A DNA stretch of 64,000 nucleotides from Maribacter sp. (GTDB taxonomy: Bacteria; Bacteroidota; Bacteroidia; Flavobacteriales; Flavobacteriaceae), in assembly GCA_011050675.1 (NCBI GenBank), contig DRFI01000010.1, forward strand, positions 186,001 through 250,000, in the 5' to 3' direction. This document shows positions 17,973 through 28,764 of the stretch, piece by piece. Positions within the stretch are counted from its first letter, which is position 1. Each line of letters opens with the position of its first letter. The notes beneath the pieces were generated by a model that ran no database searches, was not told the origin of the DNA, and saw only the letters and a list, made by a program, of their open reading frames with translations. A program made the translations under genes and the position numbers.

Positions 17973-19181
17973 TTATTCATAAATACCAATGAGATGTGTT
18001 CTTATATAAACAGGTATCTCATTTGTTCCATCTTCTGCTTTTAACTTCATAACTTCAGAAGGCACTAATGGCATATGACAGCTAATACAATTTTGAGATG
18101 CATTATGCTCTTGCACCTCAATTACATTATTTATAGTACCAACATCATGGCACGATAGACATTTAGTATTAAATATACCAGCATTACCTCTCTGATTTTC
18201 ATGAGGATTATGGCATGTAATACAGTCCATTGTCGGTGAGTTTACAAAACACGAACTTTCACTCAACAGTCCCATTTGATTTCCATGGACGTCCAATTTG
18301 GTTTTTGAATTTACATTTCTAAAATTTCTAGAATACAAAGACAACGTGTCACCTGCAATAAATGAAAATGGATTTCCTGTAATTTGTTGGGCCTGTAAAC
18401 CAGAATGACAAACTGCACAAGCATCTAAACGTTGCTGCCTATTATATTTTTTAAAATCATCTATAAACTTCCCTACTAATGCATCAGGGTTTTGGCGATG
18501 ATATTTTAAGTGATTCTCAGAAGGTCCATGACAACGTTCACAGTCTATACCTAACATTATTCTTTCCCTATCATAAGATTTACTTACGCTAGATTCTTCT
18601 TTATGCTGGGCAAAGGTTACATGGCATTTTAAACAATTATCATCAACCTTTCTATTTAATGCACTTTCGGGAAAATTAGGACTATTTACCCAAGAATCCG
18701 TGGGTTGAAAATAAGAAGCTTGTAATTGATATAAATCATTCCCTTTCCAATGAAGATGGCTTTGTCCTTTTACCCCTGAGCCAATAACAATATCAATTTT
18801 TGACTTTACGACTTCTGTAGTTTTATACTTAACATTTGATAATTGAAAATAATCTTCTTCATCCACAACCATTTTCAATCGAACACTCCCTAAATCTAAT
18901 TCATTAGAATCTGGACTAAAATTCCCTTTAATAGATCCCTTTTTAGGGTAAAATGAAGTATTAAAATGAGCAGTTTCTAGATGTGTCCTATATATATCTG
19001 CATGACACTCAAAACAAGTTTGTGACCCTACATAATTAGCGCCATTGTAATGAGAGGCTACTATTTCGGGCTCAAGGTATTCTGAAATTTTTATAGAATT
19101 TTTTACATACCAAAAAAGATAAATCAACAATAAGCCAAGAATACTTAATATGATATATTTTACATTTTTGCTATTATTCAT
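17973..19181 (-). CDS. Membrane-anchored multihaem c-type cytochrome (seven CXXCH)
   Basis: A 402-residue protein with an N-terminal membrane segment at about 8-25, then a periplasmic or surface domain carrying seven haem c attachment motifs: CFECH (56), CLKCH (183), CERCH (214), CAVCH (255), CITCH (320), CLSCH (341), CISCH (365). The block SSCFVNSPTMDCITCHNPH resembles cytochrome c554-like multihaem proteins. An electron-transfer role is implied by the haems; partner and substrate are unknown. It lies 15 nt downstream of the lipoprotein hydrolase on the same strand, so the two are probably co-transcribed. Confidence 0.92.
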   Translation of the reverse strand: MNNSKNVKYIILSILGLLLIYLFWYVKNSIKISEYLEPEIVASHYNGANYVGSQTCFECHADIYRTHLETAHFNTSFYPKKGSIKGNFSPDSNELDLGSVRLKMVVDEEDYFQLSNVKYKTTEVVKSKIDIVIGSGVKGQSHLHWKGNDLYQLQASYFQPTDSWVNSPNFPESALNRKVDDNCLKCHVTFAQHKEESSVSKSYDRERIMLGIDCERCHGPSENHLKYHRQNPDALVGKFIDDFKKYNRQQRLDACAVCHSGLQAQQITGNPFSFIAGDTLSLYSRNFRNVNSKTKLDVHGNQMGLLSESSCFVNSPTMDCITCHNPHENQRGNAGIFNTKCLSCHDVGTINNVIEVQEHNASQNCISCHMPLVPSEVMKLKAEDGTNEIPVYIRTHLIGIYE

Positions 19182-19196
19182 TTCTTAACCCTATAA

Positions 19197-19913
19197 TTAT
19201 TTTAACTCTTGATTCATGAACCAATCATACAAAGCATCAGTTTCATAAGCTTTTATCCATGAGCTATGCCCAACATTCGGATACTTTGTAAATATAACCT
19301 CGTATCCCATTTCTTTTAATTTCGCGACCATAGTTTCCGATTCAGAGATAGGAATAGATTTATCTTTCTCCCCATGAAAAACCCATATAGGCATATCCCT
19401 ATTGATCCAAGAAGCATACGGTAAAGGCGTCATGCCACAAACAACAGCCATTGCTGCGAAAGTATCTGGGTATTGCACTGCCAATTCCCATGCGGCACCA
19501 CCTCCCCTGCTCAATCCTGTTAAATATATTCTGCGTTTATCTATTCTGTTATTATCTACAATAGAATCTAACAATTGTTTTACAGCCCTTGTATTCCACC
19601 ATTTTTTTGCATTAGGATTTTGAGGTGCTAGTATTAAAAATGGAAACTTTTTACCCTGTACGATGAGCTTGGGCGGTCCGTTTCTTTTTACGGTAACCAA
19701 ACTATCGCCAGATTCACCTCCACCATGCAAAAACAATAAAATCGGAAAATCTTTATCTGGTTCTTCTTGGTAATCTTCTGGGTAGTATAAGTAATAGGCA
19801 AGATTCTCTTTTACATTGGTTTCCATTTCTGAATCTATCAGAATTGGTTTTACCTGAGATGCGCAACTTTGAAAAATAATTAGTAAAATAATATAAACAA
19901 TAGACCTCATCAT
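19197..19913 (-). CDS. Alpha/beta-hydrolase lipoprotein (esterase/peptidase-like)
   Basis: Start at 19913 (or 19910, adjacent ATG) gives a lipoprotein signal peptide with lipobox IFQSC; a longer frame from 19952 only adds residues before the signal. The mature protein has an oxyanion-type HGGGESG, the nucleophile elbow GLSRGGG, an acid in HGEKDKSIP and a catalytic His in NVGHSSW, in the right order for the alpha/beta-hydrolase fold. It resembles exported carboxylesterase/phospholipase-like and prolyl-oligopeptidase-type hydrolases; the substrate is not readable. It is first in a two-gene unit with the multihaem cytochrome. Confidence 0.87.
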   Translation of the reverse strand: MMRSIVYIILLIIFQSCASQVKPILIDSEMETNVKENLAYYLYYPEDYQEEPDKDFPILLFLHGGGESGDSLVTVKRNGPPKLIVQGKKFPFLILAPQNPNAKKWWNTRAVKQLLDSIVDNNRIDKRRIYLTGLSRGGGAAWELAVQYPDTFAAMAVVCGMTPLPYASWINRDMPIWVFHGEKDKSIPISESETMVAKLKEMGYEVIFTKYPNVGHSSWIKAYETDALYDWFMNQELK

Positions 19914-20025
19914 TGAAAGCAAAATTTTCAACCAAATGTACCCTAAAAACAAGTTCTTTTGAAGTTAAAGTACCTTTAGATCAATTCCTGTTTAAAAAGT
20001 TAAACAAATAAGAATTTAGTAAAAC

Positions 20026-20060
20026 AAAAAAGGAGATGCAAATTGCATCTCCTTTTTTAA
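20026..20060. terminator. Terminator downstream of the giant T9SS gene
   Basis: A 15-bp stem, AAAAAAGGAGATGCA (20026-20040) with TGCATCTCCTTTTTT (20044-20058), and a 3-nt loop. In the leftward direction it follows the giant gene's stop and has a T run. It also insulates the hydrolase gene that follows. Confidence 0.92.
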
Positions 20061-20075
20061 AAATTTATTCTTTCT

Positions 20076-23000
20076 TTATCTATATAGCGTAAAGTGTCCT
20101 ACATACTTAATTGCATTACTATTCGCATTAACTACATACCAGTAATCTCCTGTCGGCACTTCTTTACTTTCGTAAGTACCATCCCAACCGCTTACCTCAT
20201 CTAATACGGCTACTACTCTACCGTAACGGTCATAAATTCTAACTTCAACGCCATCAAAAAGATCTCTATTTTTTGGTGACCAAATATCATTTAAATTATC
20301 ACCATCCGGAGTAAAGAAATTAGGGAATTCTAACATTCCTGTAAATTCAAATGGCACACTATGTTCTAGCTCACAACCTCTAGCATCTCTTACACGAACA
20401 TTTACTAATCCACTTTCATTGGTTGTAAAAATTGTCTCGTCTCCAAAAGATTGACCATTGAAAAAGAATTCATATTCACCATAACCACCATCTGCAGAAG
20501 CAGAAACTTCGTTAGGTCCGGTTTTATCAACAACCAAACTTAAAGGTTCATACCCCTCTATACTAAACTCTACGCTATTTGTACAACCATTTTCATGATA
20601 GATATATACAATGTGATCACCTGCCGGTAAATCTCCCCAAACATACTCGTCTGTAGCATTTGCCGTAATAGCATCGGTTGGATCAATTGGATCAAGTGCA
20701 AACATTAACTCAGACAACAAATTATCATTTACTAATTGAATCGTTGTTGTACTGGTAGGGAAAATACCTTCACAACCATATTGAACTTGTGGATTTGCAG
20801 TTAAATCAACCCCTATATCTATAGTGAACAATTCTGTAGCGGTACACATATTAACATCTTGAATATAAATAATGTAAGATGCGCCACCTTGTAAGTCTTC
20901 AAGAATTTCTCCAGTATAAGGAGCGAATGTAGCCGTACCAGTTTCATCTACGGGATCAACCATTTCAATTTTATACTCAAAGTATGGTGTAGGGTTTACA
21001 GTTGCATCATCGAAAGGAGTACCTCCAACAACATCAAAAACAACAGTACCATTGTTAGCACCAATACATAATTCTGGAGTGGTATCTATATTTATAACTT
21101 GAATTAGATCAGGCTCTTCAACTGTGATAAAATCTTTCTCAAAACAACCATTATCGTCCTTAATTAATATTTCATAAGTACCCGCTGCCAAATCTTCAAA
21201 AGTATAAGTACCAGGATTATCAGAATCATTAAAGAAGTCATTAAAGTTAGGGGCAATTGCAAATTGAATTAACCCTTCGCCACCAGCACTTACAGAAACT
21301 GTAATAGAACCGTCTTCTTCACCGTTACAAGTAACGTTGGTTGGTTCAGCATCAAAAATAATTGGATCAGGTCTTACAATTTCAAACGGACCACCTATAC
21401 TCATACAAGTAGCGCCACTAGTTACAGCGATATAATATTGTGTTTCTTCTGGAAGACCCTCAAAAGTACCATTATCCTGTGGACCTCTTACAAGAGTTGC
21501 CGTAGCTACAGGATTAAATGCATCTACAGGATCACCTATATATAAGTAGAACAAATCTTCACCTACACCACCACCAACAAATGATTCTATTCTACCATCC
21601 AATTCAGAAGCACATGAAATATCATCTATTAAATTTGTAAATAAGGTAACATCTGTAGCATCTGTCATCGTAATACCATTAGATCGAATTGCCGGACAAG
21701 CACCTGCTCCATTTACCTTTCTTACATCAAACTGATACGTAATACCCTGAATTCCAGTAATAGTAACCGAATTTCCAGTCATTGGAACATAAGCACCAAT
21801 AGTTACTCCGTTCTCAACTCTTAAGTATTCATATGTAAATAGAGGATCAGGGTTCTCAACTGTCATTCTCATTTCACCATCGCCGCCACAACCAGGTACT
21901 CTAGTCTGTACTAATACTGGTTGAATTGGTGGTGGTGGATCTACAAAGTAAGCATCGGTTACAAATGAACATCCGAAACTAGAAGATACTTCTATTGCAT
22001 ACCAACCAGCACTAATATAACCACCACTGTCACCAATGAAAGTTGGGGTATTCTGCAATCCACTTTCAGATACAATATCTGTATTATCATTACTATTCAA
22101 GTATAACAATGTATAGTTATAACCTGCACCTGCAAAACCTCCACTTGCACCAGCAGTAGCTGTTATAGCGTCTCCAGATGAAGTATCATAAGCTTCAAGT
22201 ACCGCATTATTACCATTAGGGCAATCTAAACTTTGTGGCTCTCTAATACCAGCAATTATCTGTGGAACTTCTTCCAACTCAATTTCTATAGTATTTGTAC
22301 AACCTTCAACATCTCTAACCTCAACTTCATAGAATCCAAAAGATAAGCCGGTAAATTCATTATCAATTGAGAATGCTGCAACCTCAGATGTATAACTAGT
22401 ACCACCATCGGTACTCATTAACAATCTATATTCGTATGGCGTGGTATCCCAACCGCCTGTGCCGATAGCAACAATTTCTCCTGTATCGTTTGTACAACTA
22501 ACATTTCCAATAGAATCTGCTATCACTACTAGTGGACCATTTGGGGTTCTAATATTGGTAACATTACTAGTTCCTGAACAAAATGGTATATCAACAGAAA
22601 CAACATCAACAATTAAATTACCACCAGGCAAATTATTAATACGTGCCTCGTCTCCATTAATATCTGGGAAATCACTTGTATTGAATGTACCGGAAGCCAA
22701 TGGTGTAGACCTAGTGTCATCAGTTGCCTCATAGACAGCATAATTGAACTCACCTACATAATCACCAACGGTTATAAACAATGCACCATCATTGCCAGGC
22801 ACTGCACAACTAACTGGTTTTGCTTCACTAATTAAAGCTGTAGGCACTATTGGTGTATTTACAGTATGTACTGGCATTGGATATGTACAACCAACCGTAT
22901 TATCTGTTATTTCAAATAAGTAATCACCTACATCAGACAAGTAAACATCCACATAGTTATTACCAGAGGAATTAGTTACAGGAGCCACTGGAGTAACAGA

Positions 23001-26000
23001 AACAGTATTTACTGTAAAATCACTTGTTCCACTAACCTCTATACGTACACGCTCATCATCTCTACAATTTAAAATATCAACCTCAACAATAGTCGGTATA
23101 ACATCTGTTGGTTCATTAATTGTTGGCACATTAAAAGTTGTTTGACAACCATTGCCATCTATCGCATAAACCGTAATGTTTTGAGGCGAACCATTATCAA
23201 TTATTTCAAATGTATTACCTGTTTGATAATTTTCAAATCCAGTAATGCTATACTGATAACCAGAACCAATTGTACCAGCATCAACCACACTTACTGTGAT
23301 AATAGTTGAACTGTAACGGTTTGCGCCAGGTTCACAAGCAAAATCTGGAGCACTAGCAGTAATACTAAATGCATCGGGATTATCTATTGTATGAACTGCA
23401 GATAAAACTTCACAGTTACGAGCAGTTACCACTTGAACTTGATAGTTACCAGCAGGCAAACTAGAAAATGCACCTGTTGTGTTTCTATCTTGCTCCGCAG
23501 ATGTCGTTAAGTTATTTAAAATATAAGTTATAGGTGTGTCCTGTGATGTAAATGGAACAGCAGCATTAGCCGGACCAACAACAACTTCTACAGAACCATC
23601 ATTTTCATCTCTACAACTAATATCTATTGCCTCTTCAGAAATAATAACTGGTTGTGCAGCTTGATTAAGTATGATATTTATCACCCTAGTTTCACAGAAA
23701 CCAGCACCATCGTTCACTATATTATCTGTAATTAAAACTTCATAAGTTCCTGGTGTCAACCCTGTGAATATCGGATCATTAGTTTGGGTAATAGGACCTA
23801 CTGAATTTGAGTTATAATCCGTTCCTGATAGTTCATAATCAAAATCTCCACTACCACCGTTAGTACTTATTGTTATAACACCATCAGCATCATTACAAGT
23901 ACTGTCTGTAGAAAATTCTCCTGTAGCAGATAAAAAGTCATACACTGTGGCAGTACCTTGACTAGTACAACCATTAGCATCGACCACATCAACCACATAA
24001 TCCCCAGGGCTACTAACGATATATGTATATTCCCAAAAACCACCTACTATCGTCGGTAATTGTTCATCACCTCCTAAAGTAAATCTTGGCGTATTTATAG
24101 TATTAGGCACTCTTACAGTAATATCAAAAGCAGTAGATGTAGGATCACACTGATTTACAACTGTAAAATCTGGTACTGCTAAATCTGGATCTAGAGATAT
24201 AATAGTAGCAATATCAAATGACGTACAACCACTTGCATCTCTTACATATACATCATAAGTACCATCAGCTGCCGAAAACGTTGTATCGGTTGTCCAACCT
24301 GAAGGAGCTACACCTGTAACCATAAAGGCAAATTCATATGGTCCGCCAGAACCACCTCTACCTTGTACGGTTACTTGACCAAATGCATTACAATTTGCAG
24401 GAACCTCTTGTAAAATATCAATATCCGGTAAATTTTGATCTATAACAACCGAATCGGCATCTGTACAATCATCAGTTAAATTAGTTACCAATATTTGGTA
24501 GTTACCTGGTAATTCAGGGTAAGTATCATTATAAGGTAAACCTGTTGTTGTAACCGACGGTTCTAATGTAATTCTTGAACCATCCGCATCATTGATCAAC
24601 TCGATCATTAAATTATCACCTATTGTGTAGCCCGTTATTTCATATGCTATCTCTCCATTTCTATTTACATCACATGCACCCGGAGTAGAACTAGCCGTAA
24701 CATCTAATGTTGAAGGTGCGTCTATTGGTGGAATTTCTTGTTCATAAGTACATAATGAAACCATATCCATAACCACGACAGTATAGGCTACTCCATATTG
24801 AATACCATCATCAGTATTACTGAACGTATGATCATTAAAAGCTGGTAGATTATTTAAAACATCAAAACTAGGGTTATCTAATAATCTAATCTCATATGAA
24901 CCTGATCCACCACTAACACTTACCGAATACGTAAAGGTGCTATCATCACAAATAGTAGGTGCTGGTGGTGGTATAGGTGTTATCACTACCTCATTAGATG
25001 TAATGGTCACCGTATCAATATCGGTACACCCATTAGCATCAATTGTAATCACCGTGTAATCTCCCGTTACTAAAAGTGGATCTAAAATTTGTATTGGAAA
25101 AGCATTCTGATTTTCTACACGTGTAATTTCTACTCCTGTATTGTCCTCTATTATAAATGTATAATCAGGGGTTCCATCAGTTACAGCATCAATATTGACA
25201 CCACCACTAACTGGTCCACTACCACCACAAGTTGCCGGAACTTCGGTAACAATTGTTGCTGGCGGTGGAGTAGTATCTAAAACAATATCAAAAGTATCTA
25301 CAACTGTTTCGCAACCTCTAGCATCTCTTACCAAGTAAGAATAAGTTCCTACCGTTAAGTTTGAGTACACAGTTTCTGAAGCCCATCCATTACCATTAAA
25401 ATTAACTTCATATGGTGGCACACCACTTGTCGCATCTGGTGTTATAGTAACCGCACCATTATTTGTAGAACTACAACTTACAGGTCTAGCTACGTAAGAT
25501 GCAGCCGCAATATTCTGTGGTGGGTTTAAAGTAATAGAAACAGACTGCGCTACACAACCACTACTAGTCGTATTATTATCAGTAATTCTGAAAACATAAT
25601 CTCCAGGTGTAGCAGTATCATGGAAAAAATTATCAGAAGTTAATGGAATTGCAGCACCAAAAGTTGCTCCACCATCCTCACTAACTTCGTATTGTTTTGC
25701 TCCTGCACCAGAAGTATAACCACCATTAACACTAACACTTATTCTACCAGGTGCTCCTCCACATGGTATTTCAGTTACTATACTCGTATTAACCCTTAAT
25801 TGAGGTGCAATCGTAATAGGAAGACTATCAGAACAGTCATTTCCATCAACTACTTCAATTGTATAATTACCAGGCGCAAGACCCGTAAAAGAAGCACTAG
25901 CCTGTAATGTTCCTCCGTTAATTCTATATTGGTGTGTTCCTATAGCTGCTGTACCTGCTGTAGAAGTTATTGCAACCGTTGCACCTGTGCCTGCCACATA

Positions 26001-28637
26001 ACAAAAATCTGAAGCTGGACCGTCCAATGAAATACCTGGCGCATCAATACGATTTAAATCGAATGAAAACGTATCTGTACATCCCTCAGCATCTTCAACT
26101 GTTAATGTGTATGTTCCGGCTGCAGAAAGATTACTAAATGTTCTTCCAGATTTAGGGCCAACTTGTGGACCTACCGGTGGAGTTAATGTATATCTGAATG
26201 CACCCCAGCCACCAGTTGCATTTGCTCTAACAGCACCTAAATTGCCATTTGCACAACTCATTGCCGTAACTGTACTTGTAGACAAATCTAAGACTGGTGC
26301 ATCTTGAATATCAAATGAAGTGGTATCTGTACAACCAGTATCAGCATCTGTTACTGTAATGGTATATGTACCAACGCCCGATGAAGGTAAAACTACCTCA
26401 CTTGTACTTTGAGGACCTCCAGTAAATAATCCTCCGTTAATATCGTAAGTATAGTTATTTGCAAATCCGTCAATAATAAAAGTACCAGTACCATCTGTTT
26501 CACCATTACAAACTCTTAAATCTCCGCCAGACTTTACACGAACACGAATAGAACTTATAACTATGGGTCTAAATCCTTCAGTATATGAACAACCGTTTAC
26601 ATCTGTAATTTGAAAAATATACGCCTGAGAAGTTAGTAACCCAATAAACGTGTCATTATTTCCATTGTCAAAATAAGCAGGGCTAATAATTTCATATCTA
26701 TTAATCGCTGCATTACCTGTCGGTGTTAACTGAACATCTGAAGTTCCTGCCGCGCAACTAATATTACTCTGAGTAAAATCTAAATTAGTAGGTGGATCAA
26801 CATCCAAAATTTCTATAGCGGTTAGTTCTAAACGGCATCCGCCTGCATCACGTATAATAGGTGTATATGTTCCCGCCGCTAAATCTGTATAAGAAGTCGT
26901 CGCTGTAAAGTTTACACCGTCAATACTAAATACATAACCACTTCCAGAACCTCCTGAAAATGGACCAACAAAATCAATTTGACCTCCGTTCGTACTAGCT
27001 CCAGCGCATGTAACATCAGAAACTTTATTAGCCGAACCTGTTAAAGACCCAACCGTATCTACCGTTACAGAAGACAAATCTAAAGTACATTCAAAACCAC
27101 CTTGTTGGTATCTTACTTCAATATCATTATAAGTACCTGCAGCTACTGAAATTTGAGGAGTACTCACCCATGGTTCAGAAGCATTTTCTCGGTAAGAAAT
27201 ATTATAACCTCTACCATTATTAATAGTAAATTCTAATTTTGCACCACCATTACTACAAGTACCGTCTATACCTGCAACAGTAATATCTGGTGGTAATAAA
27301 TCTTCAACATCAGAAGAAGCATTAATAATACAACCATTACTATCTGTAATAACAAAATCATATGTTCCTGCAGATGATACCGTATATGTAGTTGTACCTG
27401 AATCTGTAGACGCATCTCCAAATGAAGGTTGCACTGTTCCGCCATTAACTGTAAAAGTATAAGGGGCAGAACCACCTGTAGTATTTAATGTAATATCTAC
27501 ACTAGAAATATCTGAACACCCAAAACTATTATTAACTTCAGTTGAGGCATCTAAAGCAGAAGCCCCAGCACCTATAGTTAAAGGATTTCCACTTGTATCT
27601 ACAGTTTGTCTTGGAGCGCTAATTCCATTTAAAGGATCCCCCTTACATTGTTGCGTCTCTACTTGAACAGTATACGTACCAAATCCTACAGCTGAAAAAG
27701 TGTAAGGATTAGTTGCTATATATGCTGTAAATTCTTGAGCAACACCACTAGAGTTTAATAAGGTATATTTATAAGGACCAGGAACATTAGAAGCGGTTAC
27801 CGTTATGCTTCCTGTATCACCACTACATAATGCATCTGTAAAAGTTGCAGCTATTTCTATCTCTTTTTCTTCAATAACTATAGGCTCATAAGGATACTCG
27901 CATGTATTAGCTGTATTCTTCAACCTTGCCTTAACATTATATGTACCAGGAGCTAGACCAGAGAATATTGCAGCTTGCCAAGTTGTACCGCCATCAATAC
28001 TAAATTCGTAAGCACTAGATAAGTTAGTAATTTGAATTCTACCATCTACACCACAGATATAATCTTGTTTCACATAAGTTTGCGTAATTGTACTTTTCTT
28101 TACTTTAAAGTAATATGGTTGTCCGTCTACCATAACTCGGTATTCAGCACCTGTAGTTGCAGGAACCGAACTAGCATCTAACGAAAATGTTTGTCCATTA
28201 TGAATTTCAGTATAACAAGAACCTGTATTCGGACATTCAGTATTTACATTTGGTGTACAAGAACCTCCCAATACTTGCCATGAAACTGAACCATAAGTAC
28301 CGCCAGATAAACTTATAATACGATCATCGAAATCTCCACATAAATTGAATCGTGCAATTGTGAATCCGTTATCGTTACAAGTTTCGGTGGCGTCTGCACC
28401 AACAATGATAGTTGAAAACATTGCCGAAGCAGCTAAGTTAGACTTTCGTTCAACTATTACTTCTTTTTCTAAGTTGGGTTGATTTTTGGTAGAAATCGAA
28501 ACAGCTTTTTCGATTACATGAGCCACCTCTTCGTATAAAGTAGTTACTTTAGAGTTGGCTAGAGCCGTAGTACCTATAACTGAAATTACAATCAGAAAAA
28601 GTACATACAGCGTATACCGCTGTTGTTTTGGGAGCAT
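20076..28637 (-). CDS. Giant SprB-like cell-surface protein with type B T9SS C-terminal domain
   Basis: A 2853-residue exported protein with signal peptide at about 8-28 (LYVLFLIVISVIGTTALAN). After a Cys-rich N-terminal domain it consists of tandem Ig-like SprB repeats of about 75-95 residues. I count 29 repeat-end signatures of the form AGTYxVxVxDxxGC, for example SAGTYDFVITDSNGC, AAGTYTLTVEDAEGC and AAGTYEILIKDDNGC. The last 85 residues are a type B gliding-motility C-terminal domain: FPNFFTPDGDNLNDIW, VEVRIYDRYGRVV, GWDGTYESKEVPTGDYWYVV, ending FTLYR. Family knowledge implies secretion by the type IX system and surface attachment, with a role in adhesion or gliding. No PorP/SprF-like gene is adjacent. 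It is divergent from the sugar dehydrogenase gene. Confidence 0.95.
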   Translation of the reverse strand: MLPKQQRYTLYVLFLIVISVIGTTALANSKVTTLYEEVAHVIEKAVSISTKNQPNLEKEVIVERKSNLAASAMFSTIIVGADATETCNDNGFTIARFNLCGDFDDRIISLSGGTYGSVSWQVLGGSCTPNVNTECPNTGSCYTEIHNGQTFSLDASSVPATTGAEYRVMVDGQPYYFKVKKSTITQTYVKQDYICGVDGRIQITNLSSAYEFSIDGGTTWQAAIFSGLAPGTYNVKARLKNTANTCEYPYEPIVIEEKEIEIAATFTDALCSGDTGSITVTASNVPGPYKYTLLNSSGVAQEFTAYIATNPYTFSAVGFGTYTVQVETQQCKGDPLNGISAPRQTVDTSGNPLTIGAGASALDASTEVNNSFGCSDISSVDITLNTTGGSAPYTFTVNGGTVQPSFGDASTDSGTTTYTVSSAGTYDFVITDSNGCIINASSDVEDLLPPDITVAGIDGTCSNGGAKLEFTINNGRGYNISYRENASEPWVSTPQISVAAGTYNDIEVRYQQGGFECTLDLSSVTVDTVGSLTGSANKVSDVTCAGASTNGGQIDFVGPFSGGSGSGYVFSIDGVNFTATTSYTDLAAGTYTPIIRDAGGCRLELTAIEILDVDPPTNLDFTQSNISCAAGTSDVQLTPTGNAAINRYEIISPAYFDNGNNDTFIGLLTSQAYIFQITDVNGCSYTEGFRPIVISSIRVRVKSGGDLRVCNGETDGTGTFIIDGFANNYTYDINGGLFTGGPQSTSEVVLPSSGVGTYTITVTDADTGCTDTTSFDIQDAPVLDLSTSTVTAMSCANGNLGAVRANATGGWGAFRYTLTPPVGPQVGPKSGRTFSNLSAAGTYTLTVEDAEGCTDTFSFDLNRIDAPGISLDGPASDFCYVAGTGATVAITSTAGTAAIGTHQYRINGGTLQASASFTGLAPGNYTIEVVDGNDCSDSLPITIAPQLRVNTSIVTEIPCGGAPGRISVSVNGGYTSGAGAKQYEVSEDGGATFGAAIPLTSDNFFHDTATPGDYVFRITDNNTTSSGCVAQSVSITLNPPQNIAAASYVARPVSCSSTNNGAVTITPDATSGVPPYEVNFNGNGWASETVYSNLTVGTYSYLVRDARGCETVVDTFDIVLDTTPPPATIVTEVPATCGGSGPVSGGVNIDAVTDGTPDYTFIIEDNTGVEITRVENQNAFPIQILDPLLVTGDYTVITIDANGCTDIDTVTITSNEVVITPIPPPAPTICDDSTFTYSVSVSGGSGSYEIRLLDNPSFDVLNNLPAFNDHTFSNTDDGIQYGVAYTVVVMDMVSLCTYEQEIPPIDAPSTLDVTASSTPGACDVNRNGEIAYEITGYTIGDNLMIELINDADGSRITLEPSVTTTGLPYNDTYPELPGNYQILVTNLTDDCTDADSVVIDQNLPDIDILQEVPANCNAFGQVTVQGRGGSGGPYEFAFMVTGVAPSGWTTDTTFSAADGTYDVYVRDASGCTSFDIATIISLDPDLAVPDFTVVNQCDPTSTAFDITVRVPNTINTPRFTLGGDEQLPTIVGGFWEYTYIVSSPGDYVVDVVDANGCTSQGTATVYDFLSATGEFSTDSTCNDADGVITISTNGGSGDFDYELSGTDYNSNSVGPITQTNDPIFTGLTPGTYEVLITDNIVNDGAGFCETRVINIILNQAAQPVIISEEAIDISCRDENDGSVEVVVGPANAAVPFTSQDTPITYILNNLTTSAEQDRNTTGAFSSLPAGNYQVQVVTARNCEVLSAVHTIDNPDAFSITASAPDFACEPGANRYSSTIITVSVVDAGTIGSGYQYSITGFENYQTGNTFEIIDNGSPQNITVYAIDGNGCQTTFNVPTINEPTDVIPTIVEVDILNCRDDERVRIEVSGTSDFTVNTVSVTPVAPVTNSSGNNYVDVYLSDVGDYLFEITDNTVGCTYPMPVHTVNTPIVPTALISEAKPVSCAVPGNDGALFITVGDYVGEFNYAVYEATDDTRSTPLASGTFNTSDFPDINGDEARINNLPGGNLIVDVVSVDIPFCSGTSNVTNIRTPNGPLVVIADSIGNVSCTNDTGEIVAIGTGGWDTTPYEYRLLMSTDGGTSYTSEVAAFSIDNEFTGLSFGFYEVEVRDVEGCTNTIEIELEEVPQIIAGIREPQSLDCPNGNNAVLEAYDTSSGDAITATAGASGGFAGAGYNYTLLYLNSNDNTDIVSESGLQNTPTFIGDSGGYISAGWYAIEVSSSFGCSFVTDAYFVDPPPPIQPVLVQTRVPGCGGDGEMRMTVENPDPLFTYEYLRVENGVTIGAYVPMTGNSVTITGIQGITYQFDVRKVNGAGACPAIRSNGITMTDATDVTLFTNLIDDISCASELDGRIESFVGGGVGEDLFYLYIGDPVDAFNPVATATLVRGPQDNGTFEGLPEETQYYIAVTSGATCMSIGGPFEIVRPDPIIFDAEPTNVTCNGEEDGSITVSVSAGGEGLIQFAIAPNFNDFFNDSDNPGTYTFEDLAAGTYEILIKDDNGCFEKDFITVEEPDLIQVINIDTTPELCIGANNGTVVFDVVGGTPFDDATVNPTPYFEYKIEMVDPVDETGTATFAPYTGEILEDLQGGASYIIYIQDVNMCTATELFTIDIGVDLTANPQVQYGCEGIFPTSTTTIQLVNDNLLSELMFALDPIDPTDAITANATDEYVWGDLPAGDHIVYIYHENGCTNSVEFSIEGYEPLSLVVDKTGPNEVSASADGGYGEYEFFFNGQSFGDETIFTTNESGLVNVRVRDARGCELEHSVPFEFTGMLEFPNFFTPDGDNLNDIWSPKNRDLFDGVEVRIYDRYGRVVAVLDEVSGWDGTYESKEVPTGDYWYVVNANSNAIKYVGHFTLYR

Positions 28638-28764
28638 AGGTTAAGATTCGTTTTAAGAACAATACCGATTTGGGATCTTTACTGTTCTTTGGTGTAATTT
28701 TTTATACTTATATTTTATCTTTTAAATAATCATGTGTTCTATAACATAATTCTAACGCCCGTAT

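Noticed and set aside
20500-28000. Recurring similar DNA stretches suggestive of a repeat array
   Set aside because: They encode the SprB-like protein repeats with diverged DNA; there are no uniform spacers, so not CRISPR or tandem DNA repeats.
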